Part shown: positions 44,536-52,809 of the stretch, one piece after another
How the letters are laid out: each line of letters opens with the position of its first letter
How positions within the stretch are numbered: the first letter of the stretch is position 1
The notes under the pieces: generated by a model
Told to the model about the DNA's origin: nothing
Databases searched by the model: none
Seen by the model: only the letters and a program-made list of their open reading frames with translations
Assembly: GCF_047549485.1 (NCBI RefSeq)
Contig: NZ_CP180191.1
Span: forward strand, 1,302,001 to 1,366,000
Direction: 5' to 3'
Origin: Piscinibacterium candidicorallinum
GTDB taxonomy: Bacteria > Pseudomonadota > Gammaproteobacteria > Burkholderiales > Burkholderiaceae_C
DNA: 64,000 nucleotides
Program-made: the position numbers and the translations under genes

Positions 44536-45654
44536 CTAAGCACTGAGCAGTCGACCGTGGCGGAAGGGTACACGCCCGGCCACCTTGCAGACATTCGTTC
44601 CGGAGGTCACGAACGATCGGGCTTCGCGCGCATACATCACTCCAGATGTATGGCTCACGATGTCCGCGGTCTGCCCTGAAATAGGATCAATCACCTGCGC
44701 CACCACATCCTGTGCGCTGACGAGATCGCCAGGGTTCTTGATGAAGGCGAGTACGCCACTGATCGGTGCGGCGAGTGTGGCGCTGCCGGCAAGCGGAGTC
44801 GCGTCCGCAGCAAGTGGCGGCAGCGCAGCGGCTGCGCCGCGTACATGGCCTTCAAGGCGAAGAAACTCGATGATCTGCCGAGCATCTGAACGTGCGAGTT
44901 CCAGATTAATGTCGCGCGTTCCGCGCAGCTCGACGGTGACGGATGCGCAGCCCAGTGCGATCGGCGTCTCGGTGCCGAACGATTGTTGTAGGCGCCACCA
45001 GATCTGGCTGCACGCCTCGTCAAAGGGTGAGTCACCCGATTCCGTGGCGAGCAGCGTCGCCTTGGCCTGGAGCAGCCGGGCAAGCGGCTCGACACGAGGC
45101 CAAAGGGGCGTCAGGGTGTAAAGGTGCATCACCGCTTCGCTGTCGCAGTGCAGGTCGAGCACGATGTCCGCGTCAAACGCGAGCGAAAGCAGGGTCTTGC
45201 GCAAGCTCGCGAGTTCCGTGGCTGCGGGTACAAGCGCGAGCTCTGCGCGAATTGCCTCGCGAATCACGCGCGTGTTCGCCTGCTCATCGGCGCCGAGCAG
45301 GCCGGTGATGCGTGCCTTCACCGCTTCAAAGAGATCCGGGTAGTGCCTGTTGAAGTTCTCGCCGAGGCCAAAGTCAAAACGGCCGATCGGCGTGTGCAGC
45401 AGCATCTGGGACAGGCCCAGCGGATTGCTCACGGGCACGACCACGATCTCGCTGAGCAGCTCACCCGAAGATTCGAGGGCTGCCAGTTCCTTGCGCAGGC
45501 AGTGGGCGACAAGCATGCCCGGCAGCTCGTCTGCATGAAGGGAACCCTGGATGTACACCTTGCGGCCTGCATCTGCCGGCCCATAGTGATAACTGATGAC
45601 CTCCCGGTGGGTGCCGGGTGTCTGGACGGGCAACCGATGTTGTTGGCTGATCAT
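44536..45654 (-). CDS. M14/AstE-AspA-family zinc amidohydrolase, candidate cyanophycin dipeptide hydrolase (CphZ-like)
   Basis: 372 residues, succinylglutamate desuccinylase/aspartoacylase fold. Zinc and catalytic residues are visible: H40 and E43 in GSLHADELPG, H169 in DLHCD, the GENFNR substrate element at 98-103, and E242 in VELRG. A C-terminal beta domain (about 285-360, PISGVLAFIKNPGDLVSAQDVVAQVIDP) resembles the tail of AspA-like proteins. The family removes acyl groups from amino acids. Placement between a permease (4-base overlap) and the ATPase of an amino acid importer, in an operon with a cyanophycinase, fits hydrolysis of beta-Asp-Arg. An M14-type enzyme named CphZ has been described for that reaction; identity here is inferred. 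Confidence 0.8.
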   Translation of the reverse strand: MISQQHRLPVQTPGTHREVISYHYGPADAGRKVYIQGSLHADELPGMLVAHCLRKELAALESSGELLSEIVVVPVSNPLGLSQMLLHTPIGRFDFGLGENFNRHYPDLFEAVKARITGLLGADEQANTRVIREAIRAELALVPAATELASLRKTLLSLAFDADIVLDLHCDSEAVMHLYTLTPLWPRVEPLARLLQAKATLLATESGDSPFDEACSQIWWRLQQSFGTETPIALGCASVTVELRGTRDINLELARSDARQIIEFLRLEGHVRGAAAALPPLAADATPLAGSATLAAPISGVLAFIKNPGDLVSAQDVVAQVIDPISGQTADIVSHTSGVMYAREARSFVTSGTNVCKVAGRVPFRHGRLLSA

Positions 45655-46343
45655 GATTTTCTGGGTTGCAGGTAGACAAGCCAGCGCTTCTCGATCTGGC
45701 GGAAGGCCAGCACCAGCACGCCGGTTACGGCCAGGTAGAACACGGCAGCCGTCAGAAACGCTTCGAACGGCAGGTAGAAGCGGCTGTTCATCTCGCGCGC
45801 GGCGCCGGTCAGATCCAGCAGCGTGACGACGCTCGCCAGCGAGGTGCCGTGCAGCATCATGATGACCTCGTTGCTGTACGCGGGGATCGAGCGGCGCAGC
45901 GCGGAAGGGATCACGATCCGGCGCAGCATCAGCGCACGCGACATGCCGCAGGCGCGTGCCGCCTCGATCTCGCCACGCGAGGTGTTGCGGATCGCTCCTG
46001 CAATGATCTCGGTCGTGTACGCACAGGTATTGATGCCAAAGGCCAGCACCGCGCAGAACCAGGCCGAGGACAGCCAGGGCCAGGCAAAGGAGTTGCGCAC
46101 AAACTCGAACTGAGCCAGCCCGTAATAGATCAGGAACAGCTGTACCAGCATCGGTGTGCCGCGGATCACGTAGGTGAACGCCCGAACCGGCAGGTTGGCC
46201 AGACTGTCCGCTTGCGCACGCAGCACGGCCAGCGGCAAGGCAAACACCAGACCGATGGCCAGCGATGCCGCCAGCAGCTGAAGGGTGGTTCCCAGGCCAT
46301 TCAAGTACTGAGGGAGGGACTCAACTATTGCGTCCCAGTTCAT
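45651..46343 (-). CDS. Amino acid ABC transporter permease (HisM-like)
   Basis: 230 residues with about five hydrophobic helices. Conserved permease elements are the opening LNGLGTTLQLLAASLAIG, FTYVIRGTPMLVQLFLIYYG, and the EAA loop GEIEAARACGMSRALMLRRIVIPSALRRSIPAYSNEVIMMLHGTSLASVV. Forms the channel with the permease at 46340. Overlaps both neighbours by 4 bases. Confidence 0.93.
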   Translation of the reverse strand: MNWDAIVESLPQYLNGLGTTLQLLAASLAIGLVFALPLAVLRAQADSLANLPVRAFTYVIRGTPMLVQLFLIYYGLAQFEFVRNSFAWPWLSSAWFCAVLAFGINTCAYTTEIIAGAIRNTSRGEIEAARACGMSRALMLRRIVIPSALRRSIPAYSNEVIMMLHGTSLASVVTLLDLTGAAREMNSRFYLPFEAFLTAAVFYLAVTGVLVLAFRQIEKRWLVYLQPRKS

Positions 46344-47035
46344 GCGCGAGCCTCCCGGACACCCCTGGAGAATCGGCGCTCCAGATGGCGGAAGACGAGA
46401 CCGGAAAGGCTCGTGATTGCCAGATAGATCGCACCTGCGGCCAGATAGAACAGGAAGGGCTGCTTGGTTGCGCCAGCCGCCTGGGAGGCCTTGTGCATCA
46501 TGTCAGTCAGCCCGATGACCGAAACGATGGCCGTGGATTTCACCAGCACCAGCCAGTTATTCGAAAACGCCGGCAGGGCAAGACGCACCATCTGCGGAAG
46601 GATGATCCGACGCAGTGTGTGCCAGCGCGACATACCGAAGGCGTGCGCGGCTTCCGCCTGGCCCGAGGGGATGGCCAGAATGGCACCGCGGAAGGTCTCG
46701 GTCAGGTAGGCACCGAAAATGAAGCCGATGGTGAGCACGCCGGCCACAAAGGGATTGATGTCGATGTAGCCGTCGTAACCCAGCCTCGCGGCCAGACTGT
46801 TGACCAGCACCTGGCCGCCAAAGAACACCAGCAGCATCAGGACCAGATCCGGTATGCCGCGGATCACTGTGGTGTAGGTGTTGGCCGACCAGCGCAGCGC
46901 ACGTGAGCGTGACAGCTTGGCTGCCGCGCCCATCAGCCCGAGGATGCAGGCGATCGCCAGCGAGGACAGCGCCAGACCAATCGTGATCGTGGTGCCGGCC
47001 AGCAGGCTGGGCAGGTAGTCGAGCAGGGCGTCCAT
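46340..47035 (-). CDS. Amino acid ABC transporter permease (HisQ-like)
   Basis: 231 residues. Same architecture as the HisM-like gene: LAGTTITIGLALSSLAIA at the start, TVIRGIPDLVLMLLVFFGGQ, and the EAA loop GQAEAAHAFGMSRWHTLRRIILPQMVRLALPAFSNNWLVLVKSTAIVSVIGL. Sits between the receptor gene (31-bp gap) and the HisM-like gene (4-base overlap). Confidence 0.93.
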   Translation of the reverse strand: MDALLDYLPSLLAGTTITIGLALSSLAIACILGLMGAAAKLSRSRALRWSANTYTTVIRGIPDLVLMLLVFFGGQVLVNSLAARLGYDGYIDINPFVAGVLTIGFIFGAYLTETFRGAILAIPSGQAEAAHAFGMSRWHTLRRIILPQMVRLALPAFSNNWLVLVKSTAIVSVIGLTDMMHKASQAAGATKQPFLFYLAAGAIYLAITSLSGLVFRHLERRFSRGVREARA

Positions 47036-47066
47036 GCGAGAGCTGGGTCAGGCCTTATCTGGGTAC

Positions 47067-47861
47067 TTACTTGGCAGGTGCGTCGCCGTAGATGTCGAAG
47101 TCGAAGTACTTCGCGGCGATCCTCTGGTACGTGCCATTTGCGCGCACGGCCTTGATGGCTGCGTTGACCTTGTCGCGCAAGGCGGCGTCCTGCTTGCGGA
47201 AGGCTGCGCCTACGCCGATGCCGAAGTACTTGGGATCGACCAGCAGTGGGCCATCGAACTGGAAGCCCTTGCCGGCCGGTGTCTTCAGGAAGCCGCGCTC
47301 TGCGGCCAGCCCGTCCACGACCAGCGCATCGACGCGGCCTGCGGTCAGGTCCAGGTAGGCGTCGTCCTGCTTGGCGTAGCGAACGATTTCGCTTTGCTTG
47401 AACACGTCCGTGACGAAGCGATCATTGATCGTTGCGCGCTGCACGCCGATCTTGCGGCCCTTCATGCCCTCGGTCGTGAACTGGAACTTCGTACCGGCCT
47501 TGACCACGAAGCGGTTGGGCGTCTTGTAGTACTTGTCGGAGAAATCCACCGATCTGCGGCGTTCCTCGGTGATCGACATGGACGCCATGATCATGTCGAA
47601 CTTTCGAGCCTGCAGCGCAGGGATCATGCCGTCGAAGTCCTGTTGCACCAGCGTGCATTGCGCTTTCATTTCCGCGCACAGGGCATTGGCCAGTTCGATC
47701 TCGAAGCCGATCAGCTTGCCATCCGGGCCTACCTGCGAGAACGGAGGGTAGGAACCTTCCACGCCGATGCGGATGCGGGTCCAGTCGTTGGCCAGTGCTG
47801 CGGTGGATGCAGCGGCCAGCAGGCTGGCGAGGGTCAGGCGCTGCAGCAGGGTCTTGATCAT
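47067..47861 (-). CDS. Periplasmic basic amino acid-binding protein (HisJ/ArgT-like)
   Basis: 264 residues. Signal peptide 1-24 (ending AALA), then WTRIRIGVEGSYPPFSQVGPDGKLIGFEIELANALCAEMKAQCTLV, the SBP class 3 opening. DFDGMIPALQARKFDMIMASMSITEERRRSVDFSDKYY is the usual ligand-loop region. The pattern is that of lysine/arginine/ornithine/histidine receptors. In this operon arginine or beta-Asp-Arg are the likely ligands (inference). Confidence 0.92.
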   Translation of the reverse strand: MIKTLLQRLTLASLLAAASTAALANDWTRIRIGVEGSYPPFSQVGPDGKLIGFEIELANALCAEMKAQCTLVQQDFDGMIPALQARKFDMIMASMSITEERRRSVDFSDKYYKTPNRFVVKAGTKFQFTTEGMKGRKIGVQRATINDRFVTDVFKQSEIVRYAKQDDAYLDLTAGRVDALVVDGLAAERGFLKTPAGKGFQFDGPLLVDPKYFGIGVGAAFRKQDAALRDKVNAAIKAVRANGTYQRIAAKYFDFDIYGDAPAK

Positions 47862-47911
47862 CTTCGGTACTCCAGAGTCTTGTGCCCGAATGCAATGGGC
47901 GAGTGTTCAGT

Positions 47912-49213
47912 TCAGCGCTTGGCCGGTGCCGAACCGGCGCCCGGCGCTGCAAGCGGAGTGTAGAGAGGCCGATTCATGCGGACGGGGGTCACGTCAAGCA
48001 GCATGTTGGCGACGGTGTAGTCCTCGCCGCCGAAGCTGCCGGTGAACCAGCCGATCGTGTCTGCGCCCTTGTACAGACGGAACTCGAAGCCGAGGTCCGG
48101 CTTGCTGTCGGTGGCCGCCGGCGCGCCGCTGTAGGCCAGACCAAAAGCCTCACGTTGCTTGTTGTCCAGCAGGTTGCCCATCGCGTTGACGATGATGCTG
48201 TCGCCCAGCATGTCGGGCCAGTAAGCGTCTGTGCTGAAGTAGGGCTTGAAGTCGGCCGCATTCGGATCGATGCGCAGGTCCTTGAGCTTTTGCGGCGACG
48301 GCGTGATCGCGCGCTTGCTCAGGTCGTAGCGGTCGCCGCGATCCAGGTAGGTCAGGCGCGCGCCACGGATGTTGAACTCAGCCACGGCTGCATTGCGGGT
48401 GGCTTGCGAAAGGTCGACGAGCAATGCCCCCTTGGTGCCGATCACCTCGATCTGGCTGCCTCGGATGATGGCGGCAGAGTCTTCATCGACACCGATGCCC
48501 CACGTGTAGCCCTTGGCCTGCATCAGCGGCAGCATGCGCCCGAAGCGGCCGCGCTTGAGGAAGTGCTGATCTACAAACAGTGCATCGCCCACGAAACCCA
48601 GGCCGCGGTCGATCTCCTTGCCCTCGCGCATGCCGTGCTTCATCACGTTGAGCACGTCCTGCGCGTCGCGGAACATGGTGGTGGACATGATGGCGGCACC
48701 GGCGCTGGACCCGGCCACCACGCCGCCAGCCCGATACACATCCCATACGGCCTGGAGCAGGGGCGTGGGCTTTCCGCCGGGCTGCAGGGTGTCGGCGATG
48801 CGTTCCTGCGCACCCCCGGTGAAGTAGACGCCGCGCGCAGCGCGCACCTTAGCGATCAGTGCGGGGTCTTCCACGGCCTTCTTCAGGTCCACATCCTTGA
48901 GCCGCGGCGCCACAGGAATGTGCTCGGCCACCGCGCCATGCTTTTGCAGAGCTGCGATCGTCAGTTCAGCCGATCGGTTCGGGTTGCCCGCGGCCGTCGC
49001 AAACACCACGAAGCGCGCACCCTTGCCGCCTGCGAGCTGCACAAGGCGCGCCCACACCGCGTCGTTGTCATACTTGAGTGCGCCACCGATCGGTACGGCG
49101 TAGCCCAGGGTCTGAGCTGGCGTGCTCGCCGGCGCCTGAGCAGCGGCCACAGCCACGCTCAAGCTCAGGCTCAAGCCGATCAGGAGTCGGTGTATCAGGC
49201 GCGGACGCAACAT
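47912..49213 (-). CDS. cphE: Exported cyanophycinase (CphB/CphE-like serine peptidase)
   Basis: 433 residues. A signal peptide (1-25, ending AVAAAQ) marks it for export, unlike intracellular CphB. Peptidase S51-type features: GGALKYDN at 43-50, FTGGAQER at 131-138, and GSSAGA at 168-173 with S170 as nucleophile, followed by DRGLGFVGDALFVDQHFLKRGRFGRMLPLM, the conserved His/Gln/Arg segment, and GIGVDEDSAAII. It cuts cyanophycin into beta-Asp-Arg dipeptides. The C-terminal ~100 residues extend beyond the CphB core. First gene of the nine-gene operon, divergent from a TonB-dependent receptor. Membrane or medium location not decided. Confidence 0.92.
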   Translation of the reverse strand: MLRPRLIHRLLIGLSLSLSVAVAAAQAPASTPAQTLGYAVPIGGALKYDNDAVWARLVQLAGGKGARFVVFATAAGNPNRSAELTIAALQKHGAVAEHIPVAPRLKDVDLKKAVEDPALIAKVRAARGVYFTGGAQERIADTLQPGGKPTPLLQAVWDVYRAGGVVAGSSAGAAIMSTTMFRDAQDVLNVMKHGMREGKEIDRGLGFVGDALFVDQHFLKRGRFGRMLPLMQAKGYTWGIGVDEDSAAIIRGSQIEVIGTKGALLVDLSQATRNAAVAEFNIRGARLTYLDRGDRYDLSKRAITPSPQKLKDLRIDPNAADFKPYFSTDAYWPDMLGDSIIVNAMGNLLDNKQREAFGLAYSGAPAATDSKPDLGFEFRLYKGADTIGWFTGSFGGEDYTVANMLLDVTPVRMNRPLYTPLAAPGAGSAPAKR

Positions 49214-49360
49214 TCAAAGCTTCCTTGTCGATGCTTCAGGGTCGATCGCTGTGCAGGGGCTGCACTCATTTGGGTGCACGCACCATCAGAGTGCAGCGTG
49301 AATACCGGTGTGTGCATTTGAACAAGAGCCGCTGCGCTCGTGGGGGCTTGCATGACCGAA

Positions 49361-49397
49361 CACCGCTTGTGTGAAAGTCGATGTCGCAATCCCATAA
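49361..49397 (+). promoter_or_regulatory. Candidate ArgR operator, direct-repeat half-sites (plus-strand pair)
   Basis: Half-site 2 at 49382-49397 is an exact TGTCGC-N8-AA. Half-site 1, 21 bp before it (49361-49376), is CACCGC-N8-AA. The pattern TGTCGC-N8-AA-N5, repeated directly at 21 bp, is the operator described for the AraC-type ArgR of Pseudomonas aeruginosa; an ArgR-like gene is in the adjacent operon. Confidence 0.55.
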
Positions 49398-49425
49398 GGT
49401 GCGCCGATGTGTCTGCAACACGCCC

Positions 49426-49462
49426 TTTCAGCTTTGCGACCGACACTTTCAGCTTTGCGACT
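49426..49462 (-). promoter_or_regulatory. Candidate ArgR operator, perfect tandem half-sites (minus-strand pair)
   Basis: CTTTCAGCTTTGCGAC occurs twice on the plus strand (49425-49440 and 49446-49461), exactly 21 bp apart. On the minus strand each reads (A/G)GTCGC-N8-AA, fitting the ArgR half-site. With the plus-strand pair this gives two operators facing each other in the 377-bp space between the cyanophycinase operon and the TonB receptor gene. The rest of that space has no credible gene. Confidence 0.6.
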
Positions 49463-49590
49463 TTCCACCCGGCGACCCATCCGGAAGCGACGAACGCGTC
49501 GATAGACTGAATCTGTCCGCATTCGGTGTGTCGCATCTTGGAGACCGCACTCTTCACCGAATCGCGTTCAACCGCCCAGGGGGAACCAGC

Positions 49591-52317
49591 ATGTCATTGA
49601 ACGCCGGCGCGTCGCGCCGCTTGATCTCGAATACTCACTCGGACGCCGCACCCGTGCTGCGTCCTGTCGCGTTTGCGGTGGCCTTTGCCTTCGTGGCGGG
49701 TGCCGCTGTGGCGCAAACCCAGCCGGCCAACCCGGATACGCAGCAACCCACGCAGGTGCAGCGCGTGGAGATCACCGGCTCGAGCATCAAGCGTCTCGAG
49801 GGGGAAACTGCACTGCCGGTTCAGATCATCACCAAGGCAGACATCGAGAAGAGCGGTGCTACCACCGCGGCCGAACTCCTGACCAAGGTGTCCGCATCGG
49901 CTGCCCAGCTGACTGACGGTGCCAGCTTTTCCGACATCGCCGGCCAGCGCGGCTTCAACGGCGCCAACCTTCGCGGCATCGGTGTGTCGTCCACGCTCGT
50001 GCTGCTCAACGGCCGCCGTCTGGCCAACTTCGCCTCGCCTGGTGGCAACAGTGGCGTGGACCTGAATGCCATTCCAGCCGCCGCCATCGAGCGCGTGGAC
50101 GTGCTGAAGGATGGCGCCTCGGCCATCTACGGCACGGATGCCATCGGCGGCGTGATCAACTTCATCACCCGGCGCGACTATCAGGGCGGCGATTTTTCGC
50201 TGTACCGCTTCGACACGCAGCACGGCGGCGCCGCCAAGACGATCGCGACCGGTTCGATCGGCTTCGGCGACATTGCCAAGGACCGCTACAACGTCTTCGC
50301 CACCCTGGACTACCAAGACAGTGAGGCGCTGCGCTCCACCCAGCGCGACTGGATCGGCTCGGTCTATGACGAGGCCCTCGGCCTTGATGTGGGCAGCTCC
50401 AACACATTCCCGGCCAACGTGCGCCGCCTGAACAGCGCCGGCCGCCCGACGGGCAGCCGCCTGAACCCGTCAGCGCCGAACTGCAACCCGCCCGCCACGA
50501 TCTACTCGCCTGGCAGCTTCGTAGGCTCCAGCGCCTGTCTGTATGACTACATGCAGGACACCGAGATCTACCCGGCCAGCAAGCGCCTGTCCCTGATCAC
50601 GCGCGGCACGTTTGCGGTGACCGACGAGCATCAGGTCTTCGCGGAGTATCTCTACAGCGACACCAAGACCAACTACCGCATCAGCCCGCTGACCATCACA
50701 GACCTGAACTACCCTGCGGCCGGACGCTACTACCCGACCTCGCTGGGCGTGACAGGCCCGCTGCGCGTGAACATGCGTCTGTCTGAGGCTGGCGGTCGTA
50801 CCAACGACGTGGACGCCAACGCACAGCGCCTGATCGTCGGCGCCAAGGGCGTCCTCGCCGGCTGGGACTACGACACTGCCATCAACCGCAGCGAGAACAC
50901 CGTCACCGACGCGTACGTGAACGGCTACGTGCGCCGCACCGACTTCAACAACGCTTTTGCCACGGGCAACATCAACCCCTTCGGCCCGAGCGATGCCGCC
51001 GGTCTGGCCCTGCTCAACAGCACCAAGATCCGCGACGACGCCCGCAAGTCCAAGGGCGTGACCGACAGCTTCGACGTCAAGCTCTCGCGCCCGATCTTCC
51101 AGTTGGCTGGGGGCGAGGCCGCGATTGCCCTGGGTGCGGAATACCGCCGCGAGTCACTGGACTTCACGCCCTCGGCCCTGCTGGCTGCCGGCGAGATCCG
51201 CGGCGACGGCCCGGCCACACCGCTGTCGGCCAGCCGCAAGATCACGGCCGGCTATGCCGAGCTGAGCCTGCCGTTCACCAAGCAGCTGGAAGCGCAAGTC
51301 GCCCTGCGTGGCGACCGCTACAACGACGTGGGCAACACGACCAACCCCAAACTGGGCCTGCGCTATTCGCCCACCAAGCAGTTCCTGCTGCGCACCAGTT
51401 ACGGCACGGGCTTCCGCGCGCCTTCGCTGTCGGACCTCTACGCTCCGCCGCGCCTGGGTCAGACCAACGGCATCTATGACGACCCCCTGGGTTGCGCCGC
51501 TGCCCGCGGCACGGCGTTTGCGGCCGACTATTGCGGCCTGCAGCCGGACAAGCTCACCGGCGGCAACAAGAACCTCAAGCCCGAGGAGAGCAAGCAGTTC
51601 TCCGCCGGCTTCGTGTTCGAGCCCGCCCGCGTCATGACCATGAGCGTGGACTACTGGCGCATCGAGAAGACCAACGTGATCAGCGCCCCCGAAGGCGTGC
51701 TGTTCAGCGATCCCGTGCGCTTCTCGCAGTTCATCATCCGCGACACCGCCCCCTCGCCGATCCCCGGCATTCCCTCGCCGATCGTGTCCGTCGACTCCAG
51801 CCTGAAGAACTTCGCTGCGCTCAAGACCGACGGTTGGGATCTCGGTGTGGATGTGCGCCTGCCCAGGTCGGACTACGGCCGCGTGAGCCTGGGCTTCAAC
51901 GGCACCTACGTCAACAACTACAAGACGCAGGAGGGCGCCGGCGCCCGCTACATCACCGCCGTGGGCCGCTTTGCCAATGACCAGGTCGTGCAGCGCTGGC
52001 GCCACACCGCCACGGTCAACTACGACTTCGGCGACCTGGGCCTGACCCTGCAGCAGACCTACTACAGCAACTACTACGACCAGAATCTGGACGGCGCCGG
52101 CCGCGTGCGCAAGATCGGTGCGTACGAGCTGTTCGATCTGGCAGGTTCGTATCAGGTCAGCAAGCAGCTCAAGGTTCGGGCAGGCATCAAGAACCTGCTT
52201 GACAAGAATCCGCCGCGTTCCAACCAGGTCTATTACTTCCTGGCCAGCTACGACCCCAGCTACACCGACCCGCGCGGCCGCAGCTTCTACGCCTCGGTGG
52301 CGTACAGCTTCCGCTAA
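49591..52317 (+). CDS. TonB-dependent outer membrane receptor
   Basis: 908 residues from the ATG at 49591, preceded by a GGGGGAA ribosome site; upstream in-frame residues overlap the operator repeats. Signal peptide to about residue 41 (GAAVAQ), a TonB-box-like QRVEITGS, then a plug domain (LPVQIITKADIEKSGATTAAELLTKV, RGIGVSSTLVLLNGRRLANF, AIERVDVLKDGASAIYGTDAIGGVINFITRR). The barrel ends with GRSFYASVAYSFR. Family members of this length import large ligands such as peptides or polysaccharides. Divergent position from the cyanophycinase operon with shared operators suggests uptake of cyanophycin or its dipeptides. Confidence 0.9.
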   Translation: MSLNAGASRRLISNTHSDAAPVLRPVAFAVAFAFVAGAAVAQTQPANPDTQQPTQVQRVEITGSSIKRLEGETALPVQIITKADIEKSGATTAAELLTKVSASAAQLTDGASFSDIAGQRGFNGANLRGIGVSSTLVLLNGRRLANFASPGGNSGVDLNAIPAAAIERVDVLKDGASAIYGTDAIGGVINFITRRDYQGGDFSLYRFDTQHGGAAKTIATGSIGFGDIAKDRYNVFATLDYQDSEALRSTQRDWIGSVYDEALGLDVGSSNTFPANVRRLNSAGRPTGSRLNPSAPNCNPPATIYSPGSFVGSSACLYDYMQDTEIYPASKRLSLITRGTFAVTDEHQVFAEYLYSDTKTNYRISPLTITDLNYPAAGRYYPTSLGVTGPLRVNMRLSEAGGRTNDVDANAQRLIVGAKGVLAGWDYDTAINRSENTVTDAYVNGYVRRTDFNNAFATGNINPFGPSDAAGLALLNSTKIRDDARKSKGVTDSFDVKLSRPIFQLAGGEAAIALGAEYRRESLDFTPSALLAAGEIRGDGPATPLSASRKITAGYAELSLPFTKQLEAQVALRGDRYNDVGNTTNPKLGLRYSPTKQFLLRTSYGTGFRAPSLSDLYAPPRLGQTNGIYDDPLGCAAARGTAFAADYCGLQPDKLTGGNKNLKPEESKQFSAGFVFEPARVMTMSVDYWRIEKTNVISAPEGVLFSDPVRFSQFIIRDTAPSPIPGIPSPIVSVDSSLKNFAALKTDGWDLGVDVRLPRSDYGRVSLGFNGTYVNNYKTQEGAGARYITAVGRFANDQVVQRWRHTATVNYDFGDLGLTLQQTYYSNYYDQNLDGAGRVRKIGAYELFDLAGSYQVSKQLKVRAGIKNLLDKNPPRSNQVYYFLASYDPSYTDPRGRSFYASVAYSFR

Positions 52318-52367
52318 ACCGCGAAGTCATTCCCCGCAGGCCCGACCGTCTCGGCCTGCTTGTCCCG

Positions 52368-52396
52368 AGCCCGCAGCATCGCTGCGGGCTTTTTTT
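52368..52396 (+). terminator. Intrinsic terminator after the TonB receptor
   Basis: AGCCCGCAGC, 3-base loop, GCTGCGGGCT, then six T. Ends 10 bp before repeat copy B. Confidence 0.95.
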
Positions 52397-52405
52397 GTTC
52401 TCTAG

Positions 52406-52545
52406 TTTCAATGATTTGTTGAATATCATTGATTTTGGTCTTCACTTATCAATAGAATATTGAAAGTATCTTTGCCCCGGTTTCCGCATGTGTGGTGCGG
52501 ATTCCCGGCTGATTCTGGGTGTCCACGAACAGCGCGCATCTCACG
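52406..52545 (+). repeat. Intergenic repeat, copy B (full length)
   Basis: TTTCAATG at 52406 with TCAA-N7-TTGA (52408-52422), a second palindrome 41 bp on (52449-52463), CCGCATGTGTGGTGCGG hairpin at 52484, GGATTCCCGGCTGATTCTG, and GCATCTCACG at 52536. Spacing equals that of copy A throughout (78 bp from TTTCAATG to CCGCATG; 52 against 51 to the last box). TCAATGAT and ATCATTGA in the left arm also form a perfect 8-bp inverted repeat. From 52546 to the helicase start nothing else is evident. Confidence 0.85.
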
Positions 52546-52809
52546 AATCCGCTTCTTCCGGCGTCCACCCCTGCGACCCGGTCCTTCGGTCGGCCCGCCT
52601 GTCCTCCGGCACACAGCCCGAATCGCCCGGCGCCCGCTAGCAGTCGCCTACACTCGCGGGTTGCATCGGCAGCAGGTGCGGCGCGCGCCGCGCCCGAGCT
52701 GACGGCCCCGCTGCACACGCTTTTCACGGCCGAGCCCATTTCGACCCCATTCGACCCCTCCGCAGAATCCGCTGCGACCACTGTCGAGACGAACGATTCT
52801 GCGAGCCCA

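Noticed and set aside
47882..49321. 479-codon plus-strand frame opposite the cyanophycinase gene
   Set aside because: Antisense to a complete cyanophycinase; no motif of its own.
49425..49461. Two 16-bp tandem repeats as a start of a CRISPR or minisatellite
   Set aside because: Only two units at helical (21-bp) spacing in a divergent promoter region; an operator explains them better.
52519..52809. 97-codon upstream extension of the RhlE-like helicase
   Set aside because: Begins inside repeat copy B and is Ser/Pro/Ala-rich without family likeness; the ATG at 52810 starts near the conserved domain.
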